DNA of 64,000 nucleotides from Candidatus Tyrphobacter aquilonaris (GTDB lineage Bacteria > Vulcanimicrobiota > Vulcanimicrobiia > Vulcanimicrobiales > Vulcanimicrobiaceae), in NCBI GenBank assembly GCA_003133745.1, contig PKZD01000017.1, positions 25,405 through 89,404 on the forward strand. Reading direction: 5' to 3'. The notes beneath the pieces were generated by a model. It did no database searches, was not told where the DNA came from, and saw nothing but the letters and a program-made list of their open reading frames with translations. The translations under genes and the position numbers were made by a program. Within the stretch, counting starts at the first letter, position 1. Each line of letters opens with the position of its first letter. Below are positions 28,484 through 38,900 of this stretch, one piece after another.

Positions 28484-29688
28484 AGGAAGGCCCGGTAGAT
28501 GCTGAACGCATCGGCTGTCGAGGGCGCCGCGATCCAACCCAGGCCGAACGTGAAGCTCGCATAGGTGAGGCCCACGGAGAGCACGCGCAGGACCGGGTTC
28601 GGCGCGCTCAGCCATGCGATGCGGCGCGACACGCCGGCGCGCCACAGATGATAGAAAGCCAGGCACGCGCCGTTCCATACTCCCCAGATGACGAAATGCA
28701 ATCCCGCGCCGTGCCATACGCCGATAATGATCATGACGGCGACCATCGAGACGAGCACTCCGGGCCGGATCCCCCCGATACGAATGCCGCCGCCCGTGCG
28801 TTTCGTCAGCGGCAGAAAGATGTAATCGCGGACCCACGATGTGAGCGACATGTGCCAGCGCTGCCAGAACTCCAGCAGGTTGCTCGCCCGAAACGGGTGC
28901 GCGAAGTTTTCGGGAACGCGCACTCCGAACAGCAAGCCGAAACCAATCGCCATGTCCGTATATCCCCCGAGGTCGTAATAGACCTTGACGCTTCCGGCGA
29001 CCAGCGCAAGCGCGTACGTCGCCGCCGTGTACGACGGATCGGGGTGAAAGATGGGAGTGGCGAAGAGCGAGACGGGATCGGCGATCGCGATCTTCTTGAA
29101 TAAGCCGCTGAGGATGCGGTAGAGCGCTGCGTGCAAGTCCGGGCCGGTTGCCATCCGCAGCGCCTGCACTTGCGGTGAGAACATGCGATAGCGCTTGATG
29201 GGGCCGGCGACCATCGTCGGGAAGAAGAGTGCGAAGAGCAGGAACCGCTCGAACGTGAACTCTTTGATTCTGCCGGCGTGGACCTCGACGATGAAGTGGA
29301 TGAACTCGAACGTGAAGAACGAGATCGCGAGGGGCGCGATCAGCGGCCCGACGACCGGCACGTGCCAGCCGGGAACGGCGGCGCCGAACGCGGCGCTCAG
29401 CCAACGCGCGTACTTGAAGTAGCAGAGCAGCAACGTCAGCGCGGTGATCGCACCGCCGGCGAGGACGGCACCGCGCATGCGTTCGCCGCCGGTTTGCAGG
29501 AGCCGCGCGACCGCATAGGTTCCGAGCGTTGCACCGACGATGACGAGCAGGTTCGCGGGCCCGGCGTTCGCGTAAAATGCGAGCCCGGCGAGGATCAACA
29601 CCCAGGCGCGTATTCGCGGCGGGGAGAGCGCGTACGCCGCAACGACGACGACGGCGAACACGGCAAACGGCCAGGTGTTAAAGAACAT
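28480..29688 (-). CDS. MBOAT-family O-acyltransferase (module B)
   Basis: Multi-TM; LLEFWQRWHMSLTSW and IIGVWHGAGLHFVIWG. Confidence 0.88.
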   Translation of the reverse strand: MFFNTWPFAVFAVVVVAAYALSPPRIRAWVLILAGLAFYANAGPANLLVIVGATLGTYAVARLLQTGGERMRGAVLAGGAITALTLLLCYFKYARWLSAAFGAAVPGWHVPVVGPLIAPLAISFFTFEFIHFIVEVHAGRIKEFTFERFLLFALFFPTMVAGPIKRYRMFSPQVQALRMATGPDLHAALYRILSGLFKKIAIADPVSLFATPIFHPDPSYTAATYALALVAGSVKVYYDLGGYTDMAIGFGLLFGVRVPENFAHPFRASNLLEFWQRWHMSLTSWVRDYIFLPLTKRTGGGIRIGGIRPGVLVSMVAVMIIIGVWHGAGLHFVIWGVWNGACLAFYHLWRAGVSRRIAWLSAPNPVLRVLSVGLTYASFTFGLGWIAAPSTADAFSIYRAFL

Positions 29689-30709
29689 GGAGCAACTTTG
29701 CGAGACGCGGGCGGATTGCTTGCGCGAGCCGCGCGCTGCCGATCGGGTTCAGGTGCGTGTTGTCGATGAAATCGCTCGCGGCGAACCGGCTGTCGAGATT
29801 CAGAACGGCCAGTCCGCGGTCACGCGCCAGTCGCTGGACGCGCGCAAGATTGGCGGCGTAGGCGGCGTTGTCGATGTAGAGGTGCAGCAGCGCATGGTTC
29901 ACCGGCGGCAGCACGACCAGCGCCGGAATTCGGCGCGCCGCGAGCATCGTGAACAGATGCTCGGCGTAGGCGTAGGAAACATTGCTCGCATCGAGCGGCG
30001 TCAGATCGTACATCATTGCGTACGCCGCGGAGTCGGCACCCCGTGGCATCGGTTGCAGGAACGGTTCGATCAATCGCTGGAGGGCCGTCGCGAGATCGGC
30101 GTCGCCGAACAGCGCTTGGTGCACGTCGACGCGCAAACCGTACAGCAGCCAGTGATCGGCGACAAAGCGGTCGAGCCGTTCTCCCGCGCCGTCTTGAGGG
30201 TGGACGACGGCGTTAAGCCTATCGCGATCGAACGGTTCGACGAGCGCGGGAACGCAGAGCTCCGCGAGCGCTGCGTTCAGCGTGTCGTAGGCCGGGGCGG
30301 TCTCGTTGAAGGATGCCGGATTGATCTCGACCAGCACCGCGCGTGGGCGCAGATTGCGCGCGAGCAAGTAGCGCAGCACGAAGTCGGCGTTGACCGGCGT
30401 CTCGGCTTCGTAGGCGAAGTTGGCGACGCGGTCGCCTTGCAGCGCCGACGCCAACTGGGCGACGGGCCCGTCGGCGGCGCGGATACCGTAACCCCACATC
30501 TCCGAGTCGCCGAGAACGACGACGGCGCCCGGCCCCGCGTTCTCCGCGTAGCGCTGCAGGTACTCACTCGAGAAGTGGGTGGGAAGCCGCACGCCACCGT
30601 GCCAGGTGCCGAGGGCAAGGTCGGTGAGCGCGAGCAGTGACAACGTCACCAGTGCGCTCAGCCAGATTCGGGCCGGCCGAGCGACCGGTCTCTCCTTAGA
30701 AGTTGCCAT
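29678..30709 (-). CDS. Membrane-anchored SGNH-like protein (module B)
   Basis: VVVLGDSEMWGY; FIDNTHLNPIGSARLA; clearly paralogous to 18982-20004. Confidence 0.78.
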   Translation of the reverse strand: MATSKERPVARPARIWLSALVTLSLLALTDLALGTWHGGVRLPTHFSSEYLQRYAENAGPGAVVVLGDSEMWGYGIRAADGPVAQLASALQGDRVANFAYEAETPVNADFVLRYLLARNLRPRAVLVEINPASFNETAPAYDTLNAALAELCVPALVEPFDRDRLNAVVHPQDGAGERLDRFVADHWLLYGLRVDVHQALFGDADLATALQRLIEPFLQPMPRGADSAAYAMMYDLTPLDASNVSYAYAEHLFTMLAARRIPALVVLPPVNHALLHLYIDNAAYAANLARVQRLARDRGLAVLNLDSRFAASDFIDNTHLNPIGSARLAQAIRPRLAKLLHVL

Positions 30710-30875
30710 AGAAGAAGCGGTACTGCGTCGCGGAGCTCAGGACGATCATGGTGACGATCAGCAGGTAATAGACGACGCCCATCGCGAGTGCGTCGTCGAA
30801 CGGAAGCCACCAGCGGCGCTTCGGCTGCTCCGCCACCGTGCGCGGAGCCTTGCGCCTCGAAAGGTCAACATCCAC
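30696..30875 (-). CDS. Small single-TM protein (59 aa) at head of module B
   Basis: Hand translation from GTG 30875: MDVDLSRRKAPRTVAEQPKRRWWLPFDDALAMGVVYYLLIVTMIVLSSATQYRFFYGNF; below the ORF-track length cutoff; overlaps next gene by 14 bp. Confidence 0.6.
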   Translation of the reverse strand: MDVDLSRRKAPRTVAEQPKRRWWLPFDDALAMGVVYYLLIVTMIVLSSATQYRFFYGNF

Positions 30876-31080
30876 TGCTCAGTAGTGTCCTATGAGCAAG
30901 GCCTTTGCTCGTCGAGAGCGATTTGCCTCGTTTCGTTCTCTCGCGGCACCCGGACCAGGTGGTACCAATGCGCTATTGAACTGTTGCCGCTATGCCGGCT
31001 GAATACGGGTTTGCGGGCAGGCTGCACCTTGGCCATGTCGCGATGCGACGGATGCTCGGCCGGTGCAAGAGGGCGCCGAC

Positions 31081-31938
31081 ATGAGTTATGGGCCGATGTC
31101 GTCCGCCTCGATCTCGGTGATCATGCCCGCGTACAACGAGTCCGAGCACATCGTGACGAACCTGCTGGAAGTAGTCAACGTATTCAATACCTTCGGCAGA
31201 GAGTTCGAGATCATCGTCGTCGATGACGGGAGTTCCGACAACACCTACCTCAACGCGGCGACGACGCTGCTACAGCACCCGGAGCGCGTGCGCATCGTCC
31301 GTTACGAAGTGAATAAGGGCAAGGGGAACGCCCTCATCGCCGGTGTCTGCAAAGCCCGTGGGGAGTACGTCGTTTTCCTCGACGCCGACATGGACTTGCA
31401 TCCGCGTCAACTGCCGCTGTTCCTGGCCCTCATGGAGTCGCAACACGCCGACGCCGTCATCGGCTCGAAGTGGCATCCGCAGTCGCAGGTCGCGTATCCG
31501 AAGATCAGGCGATTTTACAGCACCTGCTACTATGCCTTCGTGCGCATTCTCTTCGGCCTACCGGTGCGTGATACGCAGGCCGGTCTGAAGCTCTTCACGA
31601 TGAAGCTGTTGCGCGACGTCCTTCCCCGGCTGCTCGCGAAGCGGTTTGCGTTCGACATCGAAGTCCTCGCGGTCGCTCACGCGCGCGGCTACAAAATAGT
31701 CGACGCTCCGGTGACGCTGCGTTTTCAGCGCCCGATGGGCCGGCTGCGATTGCATCATGCCTGGTCCACACTGGTCGATACGCTGGCCATATTTTATCGC
31801 CTGAAGGTGCTTCATTACTACGATCAACTGACGATGCTCGAAGTAACGAACGGCATCGAGAACGGAACGGTCAAGGAACTCTCGGCGGCAGATGAGCCCA
31901 TGCCGGCGGAGGCCGGCTCCGCCATGCGTGTAAGCTGA
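31081..31938 (+). CDS. Glycosyltransferase family 2 (dolichyl-phosphate-sugar synthase-like)
   Basis: SVIMPAYNESEHI, IIVVDDGSSDNT, YVVFLDADMDLHP. Confidence 0.88.
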   Translation: MSYGPMSSASISVIMPAYNESEHIVTNLLEVVNVFNTFGREFEIIVVDDGSSDNTYLNAATTLLQHPERVRIVRYEVNKGKGNALIAGVCKARGEYVVFLDADMDLHPRQLPLFLALMESQHADAVIGSKWHPQSQVAYPKIRRFYSTCYYAFVRILFGLPVRDTQAGLKLFTMKLLRDVLPRLLAKRFAFDIEVLAVAHARGYKIVDAPVTLRFQRPMGRLRLHHAWSTLVDTLAIFYRLKVLHYYDQLTMLEVTNGIENGTVKELSAADEPMPAEAGSAMRVS

Positions 31939-31946
31939 CCGGGGAA

Positions 31947-33086
31947 ATGCGGGCTGACACGGGAGCGGACGTCGTTCCTTTCGTGGACCTTCGCTCTGGG
32001 TACCGAGCGATATCTTCCGAGATCGACGCCGCGATTGGAGCAGTTCTCGAGAGCGCAGGTTTCATCATGGGACCGGAGCTCGAAGCCTTCGAGCGCGAGT
32101 TCGCAGATTTCCTCGGGGCTGCGCACTGCGTCGGGGTTGCTTCGGGGACGGACGCTCTAGCGCTCTGCCTACGGGCCGCAGGCGTCGGCAGCGGCGACGA
32201 AGTGATCATCCCTGCGAATACGTTCATCGCTTCGGCGATGGCCGTCTCGCAGGTCGGCGCCACTCCGCGGATGGTGGACATCGACGACCATTATCTCATC
32301 GACACGAGCGTAATCGAGGCGGCAATCACGCCGCGGACGAAGGCGATCATGCCGGTTCACTTGTACGGCCAGGCTGCAGACCTCGGTCCGCTCATGGCGC
32401 TTGCAGAGCGGCACAAACTTCACGTCATCGAGGATGCGTGTCAAGCCCATGGCGCCCGCTACGATGGGCGTCGCGTCGGCACGTTCGGTACCGCCGCGGC
32501 GTTCAGCTTTTACCCCGGCAAGAATCTCGGCGCGTACGGCGACGGGGGTGCAGTCGTCACAGCAGATCCGGAGATCGCAGAGCGCGTCCGTCTGCTCAGG
32601 GATTTCGGCCAGCGCAAGAAGTACGAGCACGTGATCATTGGCGGGAACTCCCGCCTCGACAGCATGCAAGCCGCAATCCTGCGAGTAAAGCTCAGGTATC
32701 TCGATCGATGGAACGCGTGCAGGCGTGGCGCAGCTCGAACGTACGACGAGCTCCTTGACTGCCCCGGCATCACACGTCCCCTCTGCCGAGATCTCGACGG
32801 CCACGTGTACCATCTCTACGTCGTGCGCGTCGCTCGGCGTAACGCGGCGCTCCAAACATTGGCTCAGAGCGGAATCCAGGCCGGCATTCACTACCCCGTA
32901 CCCGTGCACTTGCAGCCGGCGTATGCCCATCTCGGCCTGCGGCGTGGCGCGTATCCGCGAACCGAAGCCGCTGCGGGCGAGATCATCTCGTTGCCGATGT
33001 TTCCGGAAATAACAAACTCCCAGATCGAGCGGGTCGCGGCAACCTTGAGGCAGCATGTAGGCGGCGCTCAAGAAGCACGCTCGTGA
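31947..33086 (+). CDS. DegT/DnrJ/EryC1/StrS-family sugar aminotransferase
   Basis: VPFVDLRSGYRAI, GVASGTDALALCLRA, EDACQAHGARY, FSFYPGKNLGAYGDGGA. Confidence 0.92.
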   Translation: MRADTGADVVPFVDLRSGYRAISSEIDAAIGAVLESAGFIMGPELEAFEREFADFLGAAHCVGVASGTDALALCLRAAGVGSGDEVIIPANTFIASAMAVSQVGATPRMVDIDDHYLIDTSVIEAAITPRTKAIMPVHLYGQAADLGPLMALAERHKLHVIEDACQAHGARYDGRRVGTFGTAAAFSFYPGKNLGAYGDGGAVVTADPEIAERVRLLRDFGQRKKYEHVIIGGNSRLDSMQAAILRVKLRYLDRWNACRRGAARTYDELLDCPGITRPLCRDLDGHVYHLYVVRVARRNAALQTLAQSGIQAGIHYPVPVHLQPAYAHLGLRRGAYPRTEAAAGEIISLPMFPEITNSQIERVAATLRQHVGGAQEARS

Positions 33087-33913
33087 CGGAGCGTCCGACC
33101 GTCAGCGTGTTGATCCCGACGCGAAACGCGTCCGTGTACCTCGCATCGTGTATCGATAGTTTGCGAAAGCAGAAGGGCGCGGACGTCGAGGTGATCGTCA
33201 TCGACAACGGCTCGACGGATGGCACGGTGGAAACCGCGGAGCGCATCGCGGATGTCGTGCTGGCTGCCGGACCGGAGCGATCGACGCAGCTGAACACCGG
33301 CGCGCGAGACGCATCAGGGACGTTTCTGTATCGAGTGGATGCGGACTTTATCGTCGGAGACGGCCTGCTCGCGGCGGCGGTCCAGGAGTGCAGGAATGGG
33401 TCCGACGCGGTCGTCGTGAGCAACATCTCCTCGCCGCACGTCAGCTGGTGGGCTCGCGTTCGCCATTTTGAGCGCCAAATGTACGACGGTGACCACCTCA
33501 ACGTTGCAGCGAGGTTCTTTACTCGGGAAGCGTTTGCGGCCGTCGGTGGTTTCGACGAGTCGCTGATCGCCGGCGAGGACTATGACATCCATAACCGGTT
33601 GCTCGCCGCCGGTTTCAGGATTGGCACCATCGCCTCGAGCGAAGTTCATCTCGGCGAACCGCGAACGCTCGGCGAGTTTGCCGCCAAGTGCTACTACTAC
33701 GGAAAATCCATGAAAGCGTTCCTGCGTCGCAACGGCCTGCGAGGCGCGTGGCAGATGAGTCCGCTGCGCCCGGCGTTTCTACGGCATTGGCGTACCTTCG
33801 TACGGAACCCGGCACTTTCGGCGAGCTTCATCGTGTTGCTCGTCGTGAAGTACGCATGCGGCGCCGCCGGCATGGTGGCCGGCGAGTTCAGCTCCGTGAG
33901 AAAACGACGATAG
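33083..33913 (+). CDS. Glycosyltransferase family 2
   Basis: VSVLIPTRNAS, VIVIDNGSTDGT, RVDADFIVG. Confidence 0.87.
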   Translation: MTERPTVSVLIPTRNASVYLASCIDSLRKQKGADVEVIVIDNGSTDGTVETAERIADVVLAAGPERSTQLNTGARDASGTFLYRVDADFIVGDGLLAAAVQECRNGSDAVVVSNISSPHVSWWARVRHFERQMYDGDHLNVAARFFTREAFAAVGGFDESLIAGEDYDIHNRLLAAGFRIGTIASSEVHLGEPRTLGEFAAKCYYYGKSMKAFLRRNGLRGAWQMSPLRPAFLRHWRTFVRNPALSASFIVLLVVKYACGAAGMVAGEFSSVRKRR

Positions 33914-34707
33914 TGAACGCTATCACTGCGAGCGTGGTGCGCGGGCTCAAGTCAATCGCTCCGAGAATTTACCTGCAAGGTCTCTCCGACTGCGACGCTT
34001 TGGGAGAGAGGCTCCTCCTCGACGCGCCGAGCGCGGAGGTGTTGCTCGACGTCGGCTGCGGCGACGGGAAGAAGACGATGCGGTGGTGGAGCGCCGCGCG
34101 CGCGAAGCGGTGCGTTGGGCTCGAGTTCGTAAGCAGTGAGATTGATGCGTCTCGGGCGCGCGGCATTGATGCTCGCAAGACCGACCTCTCGACGACGTGG
34201 CCGGTCGCCGACGACGAATGCGATCTCGTCATTTCCAGCCAAAACATCGAGCACATGCACCGCACGTTGTTCTACGCGAGGGAGATGTTCCGCGTCCTTC
34301 GGCCCGGAGGCCGAGCCCTGGTCTTGACCGAGAACCTCTCCGGCTGGGCCAACGTCATCGCTCTTGCATGTGGCTGGCAGCCGTTCTCTTCGGCTCCCAT
34401 AGACGGCGCGATCCTCGGCTGTCCGCTCGCTCATCTTGCCGACGTAGAGCTGGAACGCTTCTCCGAGTTGGGCGAGGCATTCGAAGCGGGCATCGTCGGT
34501 GCCGCCGCTCACGTATGCGTCCTTGCATACCAGGGTCTCTTCGACGTGATGCGCACGACAGGGTTTGAGGTACTCACGTACCGGACGACGGGCTATTCGC
34601 CGTTTTGGGGATGGCCTTCGCGCGGGTTGTGCCGCCTCGACCCCAGACACGGACACTTTCTCGTCATGGAGGCGCGCAAACCCCACGAAGCACCTCAACG
34701 AGTTTGA
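33913..34707 (+). CDS. Class I SAM-dependent methyltransferase
   Basis: LLDVGCGDGKKTMRWW; CDLVISSQNIEHMH; GTG 33913 overlaps the upstream stop. Confidence 0.78.
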   Translation: MNAITASVVRGLKSIAPRIYLQGLSDCDALGERLLLDAPSAEVLLDVGCGDGKKTMRWWSAARAKRCVGLEFVSSEIDASRARGIDARKTDLSTTWPVADDECDLVISSQNIEHMHRTLFYAREMFRVLRPGGRALVLTENLSGWANVIALACGWQPFSSAPIDGAILGCPLAHLADVELERFSELGEAFEAGIVGAAAHVCVLAYQGLFDVMRTTGFEVLTYRTTGYSPFWGWPSRGLCRLDPRHGHFLVMEARKPHEAPQRV

Positions 34708-35878
34708 ATGCGTTCTCCAGGCCGAAAGAGCGGCGCGCGAACGCGGCGACGTCGTGCCGAATCGCATTGAGCTCGTTCCGACGGGCTATCGCCTCACGAA
34801 TGGCCGCGTGAATCCCTTCCGTCGTCGGTGGAAACAGTTTGGCAAATAGTGGTGCGCCGATGATCGACGGATCGACCTTTGCGCCGTCATACCAGGCGTT
34901 CATCGTCTCCTCCGACGTGAACACGGCAAGTCCCGACGACATCGCTTCCATGACGACAAGCCCGGGATAGTCGATGTCAACGCTTCCCCAGAGCTGCACG
35001 TCCGCGGCCGCGTGAACCGACGGGAGCTCATGCCGGGGTACGGTTCCCAGAAGACGAATATTTGGATCGTGCGCGGCGAGGGACGCGAGCTCGCCGGCGA
35101 GCACGCCGTCGCCGGCGAACAAGAAGACCGCACGCGGGTCGTGAAAATCGGTGAGGGCGCGAATCAGCCGGTCCACGTGCTTCGAGTCGTCAAAGCGCCC
35201 GCCAAAGAAGAATGCAGTCTGTTCGTCCGTGATTCCGAATCGAGCGCGGTGCTCTCCACGCTGCTCGTAAGGTCGAAAGAGATCCTGGTCGATCCAGTTG
35301 AAGACCCAGTGACACTTCCGGGTTGGAACGCCGAGAGCGACTGCGTCTTTCCCGAGCATGGGGCAGTTGCCGATGAGCGCGTCCGCTTGTTCGTAAAACG
35401 CGCGCACAATTTTCCGCATGAGCGGTTTGGCCGCGCTGAAATGGTACGTAAACTGAAAATGCATCGCCAACGGAAGCCTCAGCTTCCGCTTGACGCGTAT
35501 GCCGGCGAGGCCCGCGATCGGACCGCCGGCAGCGTAAATGAGATCGTAACGCGTTTCGCGAGAGAGTCGAAGCGCTTCTCGAGAAAGTACGTATGCCGTA
35601 AGGCAGAGCAGGAAGAACGACGCGATTGGATTTTTCCCCTCACGGTGTTTCCAAAGCCACCGGTGGAGCCGTGCCGATCGCACATAGCGAATGCGCACGC
35701 CGTTCGGCGCTTCGATCGGCACGCCGAGCGGCATCAGTGCCACGACGTCGAGGCGCAAGTCCGGAACCGCCTCCGGCAAGTGGATCAACGATTCGATAAA
35801 CGTGTCGCCGCCTCCACCGCGATCGACCGGGATAACGGTCGCTGCGGGCATGTGACGAGTCAGCAGAAGAACGTGCAT
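34664..35878 (-). CDS. Glycosyltransferase family 4/GT1-like
   Basis: FFGGRFDDSKHVDRLIRAL; WGSVDIDYPGLVVMEAMSSGLAV. Confidence 0.85.
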   Translation of the reverse strand: MHVLLLTRHMPAATVIPVDRGGGGDTFIESLIHLPEAVPDLRLDVVALMPLGVPIEAPNGVRIRYVRSARLHRWLWKHREGKNPIASFFLLCLTAYVLSREALRLSRETRYDLIYAAGGPIAGLAGIRVKRKLRLPLAMHFQFTYHFSAAKPLMRKIVRAFYEQADALIGNCPMLGKDAVALGVPTRKCHWVFNWIDQDLFRPYEQRGEHRARFGITDEQTAFFFGGRFDDSKHVDRLIRALTDFHDPRAVFLFAGDGVLAGELASLAAHDPNIRLLGTVPRHELPSVHAAADVQLWGSVDIDYPGLVVMEAMSSGLAVFTSEETMNAWYDGAKVDPSIIGAPLFAKLFPPTTEGIHAAIREAIARRNELNAIRHDVAAFARRSFGLENAFKLVEVLRGVCAPP

Positions 35879-35979
35879 ATCTACTTAGAAGAGTTGGCTC
35901 TGTTTGCGTGGAGAGGACACCATTGGAAGACCGCCTAAAGCGCGGCTCGGTGGCATTCTTGGCGATCTCGAGGAAGTCG

Positions 35980-38900
35980 ATGTTCGCGCGCGCTCCATCG
36001 TTCGAGCGATACGCCTATCCCTTAGGCCTTATCCTCCTCGCGCTCATAGCGCTCGAGGTTGCGCTCGCAAACCTTCCGCCGAATCATGTCTTCGCCGGTC
36101 ACGACAGCGGTTTTTATGTCTACTATCCGCACGAACTCATCCGCACGTCGGCCGGCACGTGGGAAGTAAAATCGGATTTCGGCTTTCCGAATTTCCAGGC
36201 GATGGTGACGTTGCCATATGCGCTCCTCGTCACCGCCATCAACGCGTTGCATCTCGGTCAAACTGCGGTCGGCCGATTTTTCTACGGCCTCGAACTCTTC
36301 TTGGGTTTGGCCGGCTGTTACAGCCTTGCATGGGTCGTCCTGAGGCGCGCCTACCCGGAAAAAACCACTGCCGTGACGTTCGGTGCCGCGCTCGTCGCGG
36401 CGTTCGCCGGAGGCTTCAACGTGTTTACGGCGGTGCTGCTCATGTATCCGCCGAGCAACTTCCAGACTGGGATCATGACCTGGCCCGCAGTCATCTCGTG
36501 CGAACTGTATTTGTTGTGGTTCCGGCCTCGGCTCTGGGTCGCGCTCTGCTTCTACGTGCTTTTCATTCTGGCAACGATCGGCAATCCTGCCACGACGATG
36601 CTGGGTTGCGCATTGGTTGCGGCGTGCTATGCGGCAAATGGTTTCATGACGCGGTCGTGGTTGCCCAAGCTCGCGATGTTCACCGGCGGACTCATCGTCG
36701 CAACCCTCTCGTATGTATGGATGCCCGCCTTGGCGTCGATGTTCTTGTACCACGGGGCAGTCGCTGCTCCCGAGCAAGTCTCTCCGGCGTCGTTGCTGCG
36801 GTCACAAGACTTGATTGCCGTGCGGACGAGCTTGAGCAATTTGCTCCGCTTCGATGGACTGCTCTGGTGGCCGAAGACTCCCGCGGCAGAACTCTACGGA
36901 GGATTTCCGCTCGCGTTTCTTGGCTTCGTTCCCGTCGTGCTCGGCATCGTTGCGCTTCGAAATCGACGGCCGCTCGTCGTGGCCGCATGGGCGCTGCTTC
37001 TCGTAGGAATCTGGCTGGCGAAGAGCGTGCACGGCCCGTTCGGCCTCAACATGATGTGGCTGATGACGCATATCGGATTCATGGCGGCGTTCCGGGAGAC
37101 GTACGATAAGTTCATGCTGTTGGCGATGATCGCCGTGCCGGTCCTGGCCGGATCCGGATTCGTCATGCTCGCGTCATCCGGAAAGCGCGGGCGTGTCGTC
37201 GCGGGCGCGTTGGCGGGATGCGTTGCGCTGTTGGCGTGGCCATTTGTCGGTGGAGCGGTCGCGGAGCCATATTTCTCAACGGCGGTCCCACAGGACTACG
37301 CGACGGTGAATGCGCTCATGGGCGACGATCCCGAAACGCGATTTCTGTCCCTACCGGGAGCTCCGGGAGAAATCCATGTGACGACGTGGTTCAAGGGGGG
37401 AAACTTCGAGAACCTCTTGGACCACGCGGGTTACGTGAACGCCGCCATCTTCAAGGAGCGTTCAATCTCGGCGGCACCGTTCTACGACGACGACGCGCTT
37501 GAGTTCTCGCGGGAGCTTCCATCGATTGTAGGATTGCTCGGCGCGTACGGCATCAACTATATCGTCCTGCATAAAGACTATCTTACCGAGTACCGCATGG
37601 CGTTTGATTTTGAACCGTACCAAGTTCTCGGTCCGCTTACATCGCGCGCGATGGAGCGCGTTCTCGACCGGGATAACAGGGTTGCGAAAGTCTACGAGGG
37701 TCCCAACGTAGTCCTTTACCGCGTGCGCTCGTTCGCCACTCTTCCGCGGGCGTACGCGAGCTATCAGGCAGACATCCAAGTCGGCTTCGAAAACAACCTG
37801 CTTGCCTCTTCGGAGAGCGGCATGATGAGCGCCGCGGCGCATCCGGTGCTGCTCTTCACCGGCAATCAAGTCTATCCGACCTCGGCGACCGAGGCGGATC
37901 GCTTCAATCGGATCCTCTCGCACGCGGATGGACTTGTCGAGGCGCCCATTTTTCAAGAGGATCCAGATCTGTATCGAGACGAGATTACGGGTCCAGAGCC
38001 GTATGTGGAGCGCTGGTCGGAGCAATACAGCGCTGCGACCCCCGCAGCCGAGTATCTTTTTGCGCAGGGCCATGGCGACTATCTGAACGGTTCCATCGGC
38101 GTGCCGGCAAATATGACGGCGCTTTTTCAGGTACGTCGCGGAGCCTCGATGACGCTTCGGATGTCACTACGGGCGCGCCGCGCTCCACGTGAAATCCTTG
38201 CCCAGTTCTTCGGATCACACGGTGCGGCTCCGTGGGCGGTCGTGCCGTACGATGCGCCGAACCAGCGCGTCGCGACACGCGTTCCGGTGAAGGTATTCGT
38301 CGACCCAACCGGCGTTCGTTATCAGCTTACGTTTACGCAGCCTGGCCCCGCCGTCGAGCACGTCGCGGCGGAACAGTTCGTGACAGCCGACCTTGCTGAC
38401 GATCCGCAAGTCTCAATGCGATACGAATACGCGCCGCTCGACGGCGCTGCCGCCTTCCTGCAGCTCGATTTCGTTGGGCCCGACGGGCACGTGGCTCGCC
38501 TCGACAAACCGCTTCCGCCGGAAGGACGAGATCTGGAGTTCGACGTCCGCGATGCATTGCAGGCCGTCCTGGACGAGCGCTACGCGAACGTTCTCGGAGC
38601 GCATCGCTTCGATGAGGGTTGGCGCGCGTCGCAGCCCTTCATCAATCCGGAGCAAGCCGACGGTTTCGAACTGAAAACGGTTCGATTGATCATGGCGGGG
38701 ACGCCAAACGCCACAGCAGCAGGGCGTGCAATGCCGCACGACTTCAGGCTCTATTCTTTTCAGCTCGCGCTGGCGGAAGCATTTGACAGCTATCGCATTC
38801 GCGGATTTTCACGCACGTTCGTCGCGGCCGGGAGATTGATAGAGCAGCGAAACGTCGCGTTCGCCAAGGCGTCCGCACGGGGCGACACTTGGCTCGTTCA

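Noticed and set aside
28484-29404. N-terminal two thirds of the 480-aa ORF 27962-29404
   Set aside because: Out-of-frame reading of the MBOAT gene; real protein starts at ATG 28483 with a signal peptide
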